Shown: in pieces, positions 32,777-42,100 of the stretch
How positions within the stretch are numbered: position 1 is the first letter of the stretch
How the letters are laid out: every line of letters begins with the position of its first letter
Assembly: GCA_016286365.1 (NCBI GenBank)
Contig: JAEESN010000007.1
Span: 1-64,000, forward strand
Source of the DNA: Treponema sp.
Lineage (GTDB): Bacteria; Spirochaetota; Spirochaetia; Treponematales; Treponemataceae
Reading direction: 5' to 3'
DNA length: 64,000 nucleotides
Notes under the pieces: model-generated
Database searches by the model: none
What the model was told of the DNA's origin: nothing
The model's input: only the letters and a program-made list of their open reading frames with translations
Translations under genes and position numbers: made by a program

Positions 32777-33387
32777 TTATAAAAAAAGAAGACCCCGAAT
32801 CGGGAAAGCTTACAGTAGAAATTCTCAAAAAAGGCGGAGTTGTGATTATTCCGACCGACACAGTTTATGGATTCAGCGGGATTTCGAGTCTTGGTGCCGG
32901 TCTTGATTTTAGTGATGAGGGTGCTTCAAATAATCCTGATTATAAAATAAGGGCAATTAAGGGGCGGGCAGAGACAAAGCCTTTTATACAGCTCATTTCT
33001 TCCCCGGAGGATTTAGCGCTTTATACCGACGATAAAATTCCTTCTTATCTTTTAAATAAATGGCCGGGCGCTTTAACAATCATCGTGCATTTAAAACCTT
33101 CTTTTCCTCTTTCCAAAACCTTACCGACAGTGGCCTTCAGGTGCCCCGGTGATTTATGGCTCAGACAGATTATTAAAGAATGCGGCTCCCCGGTTTACAG
33201 CACAAGCGTGAATAAAAGCGGAGAACCTGTTTTAGACAGAGTTGAAGATATAGAGAAAGTTTTCGGTACCCGGGTTGATTTAATCGTAGACGATGGCGAT
33301 AAAAAAGGAGCCCTTCCTTCGACATTAGTTTCCCTGGAAAACGGAGAAATTAAAGTTTTAAGACAGGGCTCTGTTAAGGTTGATTAG
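32773..33387 (+). CDS. tsaC: Threonylcarbamoyl-AMP synthase (TsaC/Sua5 family)
   Basis: It makes L-threonylcarbamoyladenylate, the activated donor for t6A37 in ANN-decoding tRNAs. The YrdC-fold motifs are present: VVIIPTDTVYGFSG, the K-x-R motif in IKGRAETKPF, the WPGALTIIV strand, TVAFRCPGD, and STSVNKSGEP. At 204 residues it is the single-domain form, with a ~19-residue insertion after YGFSG. It is the last gene of the XPB operon and is followed by a terminator. Confidence 0.9.
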   Translation: MIIKKEDPESGKLTVEILKKGGVVIIPTDTVYGFSGISSLGAGLDFSDEGASNNPDYKIRAIKGRAETKPFIQLISSPEDLALYTDDKIPSYLLNKWPGALTIIVHLKPSFPLSKTLPTVAFRCPGDLWLRQIIKECGSPVYSTSVNKSGEPVLDRVEDIEKVFGTRVDLIVDDGDKKGALPSTLVSLENGEIKVLRQGSVKVD

Positions 33388-33443
33388 CTTACGTGGACGC
33401 GAATGCATTTTCGGAAGCTTTGTTTTAAGTCAGGCATGCATTC

Positions 33444-33480
33444 ACGGGGCTTTCGTGCATTTATCCGGCCCCGTTATTTT
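33444..33480 (+). terminator. Rho-independent terminator of the XPB-tsaC operon
   Basis: ACGGGGC (33444-33450) pairs with GCCCCGT (33468-33474), followed by TATTTTT. A second inverted repeat, GAATGCAT (33401-33408) with ATGCATTC (33436-33443), lies immediately before it. Confidence 0.75.
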
Positions 33481-33506
33481 TAGCCTCAAGATGCAGTCCT
33501 GTTGTG

Positions 33507-34676
33507 TTATTTTCCAAGAAGCTCCAGATTTTTTTTGATTAATTCACACCTCTGTTTTACACAGTCAGGCGAGCGGTGAGGGTCAGATGGTGTATTGAAT
33601 GTGTAATCAATCAGTTTTTCCATTGTGGTTGTTGCAACGTGCATTCTTGTGTCGCTCGAAGCATAGTAGATGTAGATTTTTCCATCCTTTTCGATTGCAC
33701 CGTTTGTAAACACGACATTAGAAACATCACCGGTTCTTTCTTTTCCAAGAGGGACAAGGAAAACTCCGGAAGGTTCTGCAATCACTTTGGAAGGATCTTC
33801 TAGCGATGTAGCGTAAACATAAAGAACATAGCGAAGACCATCTGCAGTATTTCTGACTCCGTGGCTTATGTGAATCCATCCGCGTGGAGTTTTGATTGGT
33901 GTAGCACCCGCTCCATTTTTTGCTTCTGTGATTGTGTGGTAAACGCGCTTAGAAATGATTTTTTCTTCCTGGATTACAGCGTGAGTGATATCCTTGCATA
34001 ATCCAAATCCGATTCCGCCACCGCTTCCTGTGTTTATAAAATCATCCATAGGGCGAGTGTAGAATGCGTACTGTCCGTTTACAAATTCCGGATGAAGGCA
34101 GACATTTCTCTGCTGTGGGGACTTTTTTGTTACAAGATTTGGAAGGCGTTCCCAGGTTTCAAGATCTTTTGTACGTACAATTCCGGCCTGTGCAACTGCG
34201 GCACTAAGGTCAGGATTTTTTGTATCTTTACTTTCCGAACAAAAAACACCGTAAATCCATCCGTCTTCGTGTTGTGTAAGGCGCATGTCGTAAACGTTTG
34301 TTTCTTCTGCGCATGTGTCCGGGAGCAAGACAGGGTAATCGCGGAAGCGGAAATTATCTATGCCGTTAGGACTTTCTGCAACTGCAAAAAAAGATTTTCT
34401 GTCGTTTCCTTCTACACGGCACACAAGACAGAACTTTCCGTTTAAGTAAATTGCTCCGGAGTTCATGATTGCGTTTATTCCAAGGCGTTCCATAAAAAAC
34501 GGATTTGTTTCCTTACAGATGTCGTATTTCCATGTAAGAGGAATGGAATCGCGGGTGAGGATAGGGTTTACATAGCGGTCGTAGATTCCGTTATAAAAAG
34601 ATTTATCGATTTTATTTTTTCTTGAAATAAACTTGTTGTATTCCTTGAGTTTCCTGGTGTAGAGTTCGTGAATCAT
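33507..34676 (-). CDS. GH130 phosphorylase (mannosylglucose phosphorylase type)
   Basis: The 389-residue protein matches family GH130: [20 protein letters not shown], the general-acid region [10 protein letters not shown] (D130), [19 protein letters not shown] and a late GHGxR-type [12 protein letters not shown]. Length and motifs fit subfamily 1, 4-O-beta-D-mannosyl-D-glucose phosphorylase, which converts mannosylglucose plus phosphate to mannose-1-phosphate and glucose in beta-mannan use. Without a signal peptide it acts in the cytoplasm. The region upstream carries a 20-bp tandem repeat. Confidence 0.87.
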   Translation of the reverse strand: MIHELYTRKLKEYNKFISRKNKIDKSFYNGIYDRYVNPILTRDSIPLTWKYDICKETNPFFMERLGINAIMNSGAIYLNGKFCLVCRVEGNDRKSFFAVAESPNGIDNFRFRDYPVLLPDTCAEETNVYDMRLTQHEDGWIYGVFCSESKDTKNPDLSAAVAQAGIVRTKDLETWERLPNLVTKKSPQQRNVCLHPEFVNGQYAFYTRPMDDFINTGSGGGIGFGLCKDITHAVIQEEKIISKRVYHTITEAKNGAGATPIKTPRGWIHISHGVRNTADGLRYVLYVYATSLEDPSKVIAEPSGVFLVPLGKERTGDVSNVVFTNGAIEKDGKIYIYYASSDTRMHVATTTMEKLIDYTFNTPSDPHRSPDCVKQRCELIKKNLELLGK

Positions 34677-34743
34677 AGAAGACCTCTTAAAAAAGTATTA
34701 TTTAACTTAATTTAATACATTTTTAACTTAAAAACAAGTTAAA

Positions 34744-34876
34744 TTTTACCCCGGAGGATGATTCTTTACCCCCGAGGATAAATTTTTACCCCGAAGGTTG
34801 ATTTTTTAAATAAAAAAATAATATGTGGGGATGATTTTTTACCCCGGAGGATGAATTTTTCACTTTGGAGATGATT
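34744..34876. repeat. 20-bp tandem repeats upstream of the GH130 gene
   Basis: Exactly 20-base units, consensus TTTTACCCCGGAGGATGATT, lie at 34744, 34764, 34784, 34837 and 34857, with a decayed stretch from 34804 to 34836. Positions 5-16 (ACCCCGGAGGAT) are the most conserved. The array sits between the ppk stop and the GH130 start. Two helical turns per unit would place repeated sites on one DNA face. Confidence 0.8.
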
Positions 34877-34913
34877 ATTTTCACAAAAAAAGATTTTCCC
34901 GCGGTGAGCCGGC

Positions 34914-37037
34914 CTATTTCCTTCTGACTTTAAACTCTATTCCCCGCGACTTCCCGGCCTTCTCGTACTTCTTTTTATATTTTTTATACAAATCAAGTTG
35001 GGCGGAACACTTTTCGTCGCTCTTATAGCGCTCCACATCTTTCCATTCTCCGCCCTGTGTCAGATAGCTTGCGTTCACGTTATCTTTAAAATATGTGTCT
35101 AAAATTGATTTTACTTCGTCGAATGTGTTTTTGCCTAAAATTGGGAACATGAGTTCAATTCGGCGGTCAAGGTTTCTGTTCATCCAGTCGGCGCTTGAGC
35201 AGTAAAGCTCTGGAGAGTTTCCGTTCTGAAAGTAAAAAATGCGCGAATGCTCAAGGTATCTGTCTACAATGGATATTACCTGGATATTTTCGCTCAAGCC
35301 TTTTACTCCCGGTACAAGCATACAGATTCCGCGCACGTTGAGTAAGATTTTTACACCAGCACGGCTTGCTTTATAAAGAGCAGAAATCACTTCGGTGTGG
35401 GTAAGGTTATTCATTTTAGCCATGATTAATCCCGGGTGGGCAGGCGTACTTCTTTCTGCTTCTCGTTCAATCATCGAGATGAGGTTTGATTTAAGATTTA
35501 CAGGCGCCATTCCAAAAAGATTCATCTTCTGGAGCGTTGAATATCCGGTTACAAGATTAAAAAACTGTGTTGCGTCGTTTGCAATTTCGGGGTTAGCCGT
35601 AAAAAGCGAAATATCTGAATAAAGCCTTGCTGTTTTTGTGTTGTAATTTCCGGTAGAAAGATGAACATAACGGCGGATGGAATCAGATTCCCGGCGGATT
35701 ACCATAAGGATTTTTGCATGAACCTTTAAGTTTACAAGACCGTAGATAACAGTTGCGCCTGCATTTTCAAGTTCGGTTGCCCATGCAATATTTCGCTCTT
35801 CGTCAAAACGGGCTTTAAGCTCAACTAAAACAACAACCTGCTTACCGTTTTGTACTGCCCGTTCAAGCGCTTGAACAATAGGAGAGTCGCGGCCGGTTCT
35901 GTAAAGAGTCATTTTTATGGCAAGAACATTTTCGTCCTTGGCTGCATCGTTTAAAAATTTTACTACCGGGTCGTAAGATTCATACGGCACATGAAGGATT
36001 TTATCCTGCAATCTTAGCGTATCCCAGAAAGGTTCATCTTCGGGTAAATCGCCAGGATAAAAGTGCTCCCATTTTTCAAAGGTGAGTTTTTCTGTTCCTT
36101 CTGCATCGCGTAATTCGGTCAACTTTGAAATACTTATGATTCCATTAACTTCGTAAACATCATCTTCTTCGAGCTCAAGTTTTTCCTGTAAAAAATTAAG
36201 GATTTTTGTACTCTTTCCTGAATACAAAAGCTGAACGGGGAACGAAGACTTTCGCTGAATCAGGACATTTTCCATTGCATTAATAAAATCAGGGCCGGCA
36301 TCTTCATCAACGGCAAAATCAGCATCGCGAACTACTTTAAATAAAAGATTTTCTTCGACAGTAAAACCCGGGAACAGAAGGCGGCCAAAACACTGAACAA
36401 CATCATCAATCAGAGTAAACTGCCTTACAGCCTGATTTTCTGTCGGAAGCCAGATAAGATTATTCACTTTACCGGGAATTTCTACAAATGCAATGCGCGG
36501 AGAATCATCATCACCCTTAAGAATTTCCGAAGAAGTTTTAATTCCCGAAATTGGTTTTAAAAGAAAAGCCGCATAAAGGTTTAAATTGATTATGTGCGGA
36601 AAAGTCTGGGTGTCTGTTCTGAGCGGAGTTAAAAGCGGAAAAACAACAGATTTAAAATAAGTCTGAAGAAAATCCTTTTGCAGCGTAGAGTAATCTTCCA
36701 TCCTTAGATATTCAAGCCCTTCTTTTTTTAATTCAGGAAGAATTTCGTTTATAAGACAATCCTGCTGTTTTTTTAAAAGTTCATGGCAGCGTTCAGAAAT
36801 ACCCGAAAGAACAGCAAGAGGAGTAAGACCCGAAACATCTTTAGTATCTGGATTAGTTTCTAAAAGTCTTTTTGTTGCGGCAACACGTACCTGGAAAAAT
36901 TCATCAAAATTGCTCGAAACAATCGAAAGAAAAGTAAGTCTTTCTAAAAGAGGAATTTCTTTTTTTAGCGCCTGTTTTAAAACCCTGGCATTAAATTCAA
37001 TCCAGCTAAGTTCTCTGTTAAAAAACTGTTCAGCCAT
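34914..37037 (-). CDS. ppk1: Polyphosphate kinase Ppk1
   Basis: Ppk1 makes polyphosphate from ATP. The 707-residue protein has the family layout: an N-terminal FFNRELSWIEFNARVL, a head domain, then two PLD-like domains with the autophosphorylated histidine in VHAKILMV and the conserved HLSTGNYNTKTARLY. The start chosen is ATG 37037, five bases after GGAGG. A TTG lies one codon upstream. It follows the Ppx/GppA gene by about a dozen bases, forming a polyphosphate synthesis and breakdown unit. Confidence 0.96.
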   Translation of the reverse strand: MAEQFFNRELSWIEFNARVLKQALKKEIPLLERLTFLSIVSSNFDEFFQVRVAATKRLLETNPDTKDVSGLTPLAVLSGISERCHELLKKQQDCLINEILPELKKEGLEYLRMEDYSTLQKDFLQTYFKSVVFPLLTPLRTDTQTFPHIINLNLYAAFLLKPISGIKTSSEILKGDDDSPRIAFVEIPGKVNNLIWLPTENQAVRQFTLIDDVVQCFGRLLFPGFTVEENLLFKVVRDADFAVDEDAGPDFINAMENVLIQRKSSFPVQLLYSGKSTKILNFLQEKLELEEDDVYEVNGIISISKLTELRDAEGTEKLTFEKWEHFYPGDLPEDEPFWDTLRLQDKILHVPYESYDPVVKFLNDAAKDENVLAIKMTLYRTGRDSPIVQALERAVQNGKQVVVLVELKARFDEERNIAWATELENAGATVIYGLVNLKVHAKILMVIRRESDSIRRYVHLSTGNYNTKTARLYSDISLFTANPEIANDATQFFNLVTGYSTLQKMNLFGMAPVNLKSNLISMIEREAERSTPAHPGLIMAKMNNLTHTEVISALYKASRAGVKILLNVRGICMLVPGVKGLSENIQVISIVDRYLEHSRIFYFQNGNSPELYCSSADWMNRNLDRRIELMFPILGKNTFDEVKSILDTYFKDNVNASYLTQGGEWKDVERYKSDEKCSAQLDLYKKYKKKYEKAGKSRGIEFKVRRK

Positions 37038-37049
37038 CAATTCCTCCTT

Positions 37050-38579
37050 TTAAACTAAGATTACTTTATAACCGAATACATCTTCGAACATGCTTGATTT
37101 TTCTGCAATTGCAATTTTTTCGAGTACTGTATTTTTTGTTTTTTTGGTTCTGATGTAAAATGAGTTTTCGTGAATTTTAATTGAAAGATCCGAATATTTT
37201 TGAAGGTGACCGCGGTCCAGGGCGTCTGCAATTCTTAAAATCGCTGTAAGTTTTAAAATAGTCATTCTGTCGGAGCGGGGGAGCATGCGGAAAGATTCTT
37301 CGTCCTGAGGCATAACTGAACCCCTGTGGTATTTTGCAATCAGCGAGATGATTGTGATGTCGTCGCGCGAAAGACCGAATATTTCTGAGTTTTTGATTAT
37401 ATAGCTTGAATGAATATTGTGATTATCGTAGCGGATAAATACGCCAATATCGTGGAGGATTGCCGCAGTCTCTAAAAGAATTCGTGCGTGTTCCCCAAGC
37501 TGTACTTCTTCTTTAAGCTGATCATAAATTTTGAGCGAAATCATCTTTACACATTCAGCATGATTAACGTCTCCGCGGTATTTTAAAAGAAGGTTTCTTG
37601 CGCTGGCTGTAATCTGCGAGTCAAATTCCTTCTGTAATTCCTGATTAAGTGTAGAAGAGCGGGAAAGAAGAACACCGTTACGGATATTTGTTTCGGGTAC
37701 AATGATTTTTTCTACGTTTGTAAGGCTTATAAAAAGAGCATAAATCATAAGGCTTACATGCAGGGTTTCTGCTTCGTTATAAGAGATTTTAAAACGCGCA
37801 ACACATTCATCAACAGAATAAGCCTGAATGTCGTGAACAAAGGCAGAAAAATCAACAGCATCCATTTCCCAGAGGAAGGTAGAAATAGGACGTCCTGTGT
37901 AAATTGCCGCCATGGAAACATCCCTTCCTACAGCAATAAACTGTTTTACCTTTGAAAGATCAAGTTCGTTGTCTAAAGAACCCTTGGTATTCTGAATGCT
38001 TTCCTGAACAAAGCGCTGGATGTCGTCGTAAGAGCTTGTTTGAGCCTTCATGTGCTGTTCAATTCTTACAGTTCCAAGCTGAAGACAGTGCGCTCCGGCC
38101 ATCTTACCGTTTCTTAAAAGCATGAGCTGCGTAGTACTTCCGCCAACTTCCAGGATTACAGTATCAAGGCTTTTGATGAATTTTTGTTCATCTTTAAGAC
38201 AGTCCGCAATTGCAAGATACATCAGTTTGATTTCTTCGATTCCGTCTACAATGTGAACGCGAAAGCCTGTCTGTACTAATATTCGGTCCATAACAGGGTC
38301 GCGGTTATTAGCGTCGCGGAATGCACTTAAGGCAATGCAGTTTGCTTCTTCGGGTTTTATGCCCCATCCTGCAAGCTGTTCCTTATAGCGCAGTAATACC
38401 TGAATTAATTCGTTCTGTGTCTCCTGCCTGATTGAACCTGTCGTAAATACATCGCGACCAAGTGCTAAAGGCCTGTCTGAACGGTCGAGGATATTCTGCT
38501 TTCTGTCTGCTGCTAGTTCGGATACAAGGAGACGGACCCCTGTTGACCCGATTTCAATGACAGATTCCGGGACTGGCAT
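37050..38579 (-). CDS. ppx: Exopolyphosphatase/pppGpp phosphatase (Ppx/GppA)
   Basis: It has the actin-like ATPase fold of Ppx/GppA: EIGSTGVRLLV at the start, the second phosphate loop LEVGGSTTQLMLL and a C-terminal HD-like domain (AAILHDIGVFIRYDNHNIHS). The substrate is polyphosphate or pppGpp, and the two cannot be told apart by sequence. It is 509 residues, the long form with the HD domain. The ppk gene starts a few bases after its stop. Confidence 0.92.
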   Translation of the reverse strand: MPVPESVIEIGSTGVRLLVSELAADRKQNILDRSDRPLALGRDVFTTGSIRQETQNELIQVLLRYKEQLAGWGIKPEEANCIALSAFRDANNRDPVMDRILVQTGFRVHIVDGIEEIKLMYLAIADCLKDEQKFIKSLDTVILEVGGSTTQLMLLRNGKMAGAHCLQLGTVRIEQHMKAQTSSYDDIQRFVQESIQNTKGSLDNELDLSKVKQFIAVGRDVSMAAIYTGRPISTFLWEMDAVDFSAFVHDIQAYSVDECVARFKISYNEAETLHVSLMIYALFISLTNVEKIIVPETNIRNGVLLSRSSTLNQELQKEFDSQITASARNLLLKYRGDVNHAECVKMISLKIYDQLKEEVQLGEHARILLETAAILHDIGVFIRYDNHNIHSSYIIKNSEIFGLSRDDITIISLIAKYHRGSVMPQDEESFRMLPRSDRMTILKLTAILRIADALDRGHLQKYSDLSIKIHENSFYIRTKKTKNTVLEKIAIAEKSSMFEDVFGYKVILV

Positions 38580-38598
38580 GTCATCTCCTTACTCCCTG

Positions 38599-40029
38599 TT
38601 AGAGTTTATCTATAAGCATAGAACATTTACCGCTTGGAATTGGTAAAGTCTTCTTCTTCTGGTCGATGATGTTGATTGTAAAGTAATACAGTTTTTCGCT
38701 TTCCATCTGGATTTCCCATCCACGGCTGCTCTTGTTGCTCAAAATTGTGATGAGGTTTCGTTTGAGCGAAAGATTTTCAATACCCATTATCTCGAGGTTT
38801 GGAATAATCCAGTCTACAGTTTTACGAGGAAGGCTGATTGAAAGTCCGATAACGTTTTCTATCATGAGCGCGATAGTAGAAAGCCCGGCAGTTAAGACAT
38901 AACGTTTGCGCGGGAATGCAGAATTTTTCTTCATGGAAGCTTTGCCTTCTTTGTTTGGAAGATATGCTTCCCATAAGTCTCCCGGTTCTTTATCTTCGTT
39001 CGGCATTAAACCTTCGAGCACAAAGTAAAGGTGTCTTATGGCACATTCGCGTGCAAGTTCGTAGTGACCGTATTTTTCTAAGCCCTTGATTACCATAAAG
39101 TTAAAGGCAGGCATAACACTACCACAGTATCCGTTTCCGTCTTCGCTAAAGTGTGAATCATCAGCACTTAAAGTTGGGAAAGGATGTTCTGTACCAAAGG
39201 TTTTAGGGTCGTTTAAGTAGTTTACAAGAGAATCAGCCTTATCTGCATTAGGAATTTCTGCAAGCATAGTCCAGAATGCAGCGATTGTTTTTACAGAAAG
39301 GCGGTTTTCGTTTTTATCAAGATCGTAATAAAATCCCGAATCAGGATCCCACATAAGAGAGTTGATTCTGGTTTTTATAGAAAAGTACATTTTTTTGTAC
39401 TGGAAGCTTAAATCCTTGTCGTTCAAAATGTCGCCAAGTGCAGACATGTAAGAAGCGTTGATTGCCATACAGGCGTTAAAATCAATAGGATAAACACATT
39501 CCTTTCTTGGAGAGTTAGCCATAGTACTAACGGCAGCCGGAACAGCATAAAGTCCGTTGTCTTTTTTAAAATTAGCGTCTATCCATTCAACATATTTCTG
39601 TAAGAATGGCATTACTTCTTTAATACGTCTTTTATTGGCAGATTTATGATAGAGGTTGAATTCTGCCCATGCAAAAAGAGGAAGAGCGAGTCCTTCCGGA
39701 TTGTCCGAAGAAAGAACAGGCTGATTGTTAGAAACGTCGTATTTAGCTCTGATTGCACCGTTTTTTTCCTGACGTGCATAGAAATAGTCTATATTTTTAC
39801 AGGCATCGAAATTCCTGTTGGAATATACTAAGAAGAAAGAAGAGAAAATTGATTCAAACTGACTGATGATCATTTTCTGGTTTTCCGGGTAAATAAAAAG
39901 CCCTTCGTTGTCCTGTTCTTTTGTTTCTGGATTGAACCAGTAGGCCGAAACCCATGACCATGTCTTATTATAAATATCTACAAAATCCTGATCATAAAAA
40001 TGGATTTGTGGAAAATCGTGCTTATTCAC
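38599..40029 (-). CDS. (alpha/alpha)6-barrel glycosidase (GH63/trehalase-like)
   Basis: The 476-residue protein resembles the GH63/GH37 MGH-type glycosidases: TWSWVSAYWFNPET, EGLALPLFAWAEF, VEWIDANFKKDNGLY, LMWDPDSGFYYDLD and GNGYCGSVMPAFNFMV. Family members hydrolyse alpha-linked disaccharides such as trehalose, glucosylglycerate or mannosylglycerate. No signal peptide. The last ~90 residues form a beta-sandwich-like tail. It is 19 bases upstream of ppx on the same strand, so polyphosphate and glycan genes may share a transcript. Confidence 0.75.
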   Translation of the reverse strand: MNKHDFPQIHFYDQDFVDIYNKTWSWVSAYWFNPETKEQDNEGLFIYPENQKMIISQFESIFSSFFLVYSNRNFDACKNIDYFYARQEKNGAIRAKYDVSNNQPVLSSDNPEGLALPLFAWAEFNLYHKSANKRRIKEVMPFLQKYVEWIDANFKKDNGLYAVPAAVSTMANSPRKECVYPIDFNACMAINASYMSALGDILNDKDLSFQYKKMYFSIKTRINSLMWDPDSGFYYDLDKNENRLSVKTIAAFWTMLAEIPNADKADSLVNYLNDPKTFGTEHPFPTLSADDSHFSEDGNGYCGSVMPAFNFMVIKGLEKYGHYELARECAIRHLYFVLEGLMPNEDKEPGDLWEAYLPNKEGKASMKKNSAFPRKRYVLTAGLSTIALMIENVIGLSISLPRKTVDWIIPNLEIMGIENLSLKRNLITILSNKSSRGWEIQMESEKLYYFTINIIDQKKKTLPIPSGKCSMLIDKL

Positions 40030-40086
40030 AAGTACTCCTGAAACTATTATTAAATTTTTTAATTGGTTCTATTAGTATAGCATAAA

Positions 40087-40137
40087 AAAAGCAAAAAAGT
40101 TTAAAATTTTTAAAAAATTTTTCACTTTTTTGCTTTT
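40087..40137 (-). terminator. Terminator hairpin after the lipoprotein gene
   Basis: AAAAGCAAAAAAGT (40087-40100) pairs with ACTTTTTTGCTTTT (40124-40137) and continues inward as an AT-only stem. It lies downstream of the minus-strand lipoprotein and ends in a T run on that strand. Confidence 0.75.
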
Positions 40138-40167
40138 CAACAGTAGACTTTTTTTTAAGAATTCGGG

Positions 40168-42057
40168 TTAGTTAGGGCTGTAATTGAATACTCCACAACC
40201 CATTATTCCGAAATCATCTGTTCTTTCCACATTCCATGTAATATTGTTTAATTTTTGTATGTTTGTAATTGAAAAAGAATCAAGATCTATTGTTATTGCT
40301 CTGTTTGAGTTTTTATAATTATATGTATCACCATAAAGCCATTCATAAACAAAGCCATCATCAGAAACGATAAGTTTCTTTGGTTTAATAGCTATAAATC
40401 TTTGAGGTGCAATAAGAATCTTGCTTTTATCGTCTGAAAGATATCCTTTTCCCAAACCAAAATCATAGTAATTTAAATTAGAATATTTTGAATCTGTATT
40501 ATTTTTATTACTTATATTATTTTGTCCAATAATAGATACTTTTTTAGTAGAAAGATCTAATTTTGCTATAAAACCAAAATACTGTAAATCACTTTTTTGT
40601 GAAGGAACATTACACAATACGTACAGATTATTTTGATAACAAATAGCATCCTGAACATTAAAACTTATAAATGTTGAGCCATCATATGAGAATGGATATT
40701 TTATGGTAAATAATTTATATGTCTCATCATAAGAATCATTAATAGTATGACCTGTCGAATTAGCAATGATATTATGTTTAAATGCAAGAATATCAATATA
40801 GTTGTATTGTCCAGTTTCTTCCATATTTGTATATGTGTAATCATATATAAGATAAGCTGCTTTATCCCATGCAGCTACATTCATTAAAGTATTACCAAAA
40901 TCAGATGGATAAATCCAATTAAAGTTTTTTGTTTCTAAGTCAAAGATTCCAACTTGATCTGAAGTTGCCTGAGCTATAATAAGATTTGATTTAATATCAC
41001 TACTTAGATTAAAGATTGTCTTTCCACCTGAATTACCAATTGCAGAAGATGTTATGTTATTCTTGTAAATACTTGTTCCGTTTGTGCTGTAAAAATTCAT
41101 GTCACTATCCCAGCAGAAATCATAGAAATTACTTGAGGAGTCAGTAAAATCAGGTTCTAAAGAAGTTGTATCCTGAATTGAATCCATAAGCCAGACTTTT
41201 CTACCGGATGTGTTATCGTAAATTACATAATTAGTATCTATCTTGTTAGATCTAAGTTTAACAGTGTGGTATGTTGTAGCAAACAAATGTGAATTAGGAT
41301 TTGTTTTTCTACAAGCTACAATATAATCTCCTTCTTCTTTGAATGTATAAGTAAAATCATAACGTATAAATGTGTTTCCATCTGGATCTGGAGAAGAGTC
41401 AACTTTCAGTGGTACATCTAAATTTATTTGTTTACCATTATGTAATATATAAAAATCAAAGATACATGTATCTACTTCTTCATATTCGCCTGTTTGAAAG
41501 TTTATCACAGCCTGGTTAGTAACTTTATATTTGTCTTCATCTATTGTGACTATATAGTTTCCATTAGAATCTTGATTTGAAGGAGGATAGCAACGGAAGT
41601 CAGGTTCAAATATATCTGGGGCTTCCTGAACATAAAGATCTACATGTTCTCTTGTCGGTCCGAATCTATTTAATACAAAAGGTTCTGGTGAACCAAAAGC
41701 TACAGATTTTCCTCCATGAACAACATAAACATATAAATTATATGTTTCTCTGTAAGTTACTCCTGTAAAAGTTAATTGTGAAGAAAAGTTATCTTCGGAG
41801 TTCATGAAACTGCTCTCTGGCCATGTAAAAAAAGCTGTTTTTTCGTATATGGTTCCTTCTGAGCCTATTAAACGAGCATAAAGATAGGCATCTTTATAAT
41901 TAGTAGAGTCTGCGGCTCGGTTGTTATTAAAAATCGATTTAATTGCTTCGGCGTCAATATTGATTGTAACTGTATTTCCTTCCGCATGCGGGTCGCACGA
42001 GAAAAAGAGGATGGCACTGGTAAATAAAGTTAAAAATAATACAAATAATTTTTTCAT
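40168..42057 (-). CDS. Lipoprotein of unknown function
   Basis: ATG 42057 has a GGAG site. An ATG four codons upstream contains that site and is less likely. The signal ends in the lipobox ILFFSC. About 630 residues follow, rich in Asn, Ser and Tyr. Residues ~30-130 hold an Ig-like region (YLYARLIGSEGTIYEKTAFF), and the C-terminal half has repeated short strands such as SIYKNNITSS and NLYVLCNVPSQK, consistent with a beta-propeller. I recognise no family. Its codon use is more AT-rich than neighbouring genes. Confidence 0.65.
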   Translation of the reverse strand: MKKLFVLFLTLFTSAILFFSCDPHAEGNTVTINIDAEAIKSIFNNNRAADSTNYKDAYLYARLIGSEGTIYEKTAFFTWPESSFMNSEDNFSSQLTFTGVTYRETYNLYVYVVHGGKSVAFGSPEPFVLNRFGPTREHVDLYVQEAPDIFEPDFRCYPPSNQDSNGNYIVTIDEDKYKVTNQAVINFQTGEYEEVDTCIFDFYILHNGKQINLDVPLKVDSSPDPDGNTFIRYDFTYTFKEEGDYIVACRKTNPNSHLFATTYHTVKLRSNKIDTNYVIYDNTSGRKVWLMDSIQDTTSLEPDFTDSSSNFYDFCWDSDMNFYSTNGTSIYKNNITSSAIGNSGGKTIFNLSSDIKSNLIIAQATSDQVGIFDLETKNFNWIYPSDFGNTLMNVAAWDKAAYLIYDYTYTNMEETGQYNYIDILAFKHNIIANSTGHTINDSYDETYKLFTIKYPFSYDGSTFISFNVQDAICYQNNLYVLCNVPSQKSDLQYFGFIAKLDLSTKKVSIIGQNNISNKNNTDSKYSNLNYYDFGLGKGYLSDDKSKILIAPQRFIAIKPKKLIVSDDGFVYEWLYGDTYNYKNSNRAITIDLDSFSITNIQKLNNITWNVERTDDFGIMGCGVFNYSPN

Positions 42058-42100
42058 TACTGTCTCCATATCATATAATTATAGATAATATATTATTATA

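Noticed and set aside
34744..34876. CRISPR or microsatellite in a gene
   Set aside because: The 20-base units are contiguous, have no spacers, and lie outside coding sequence.
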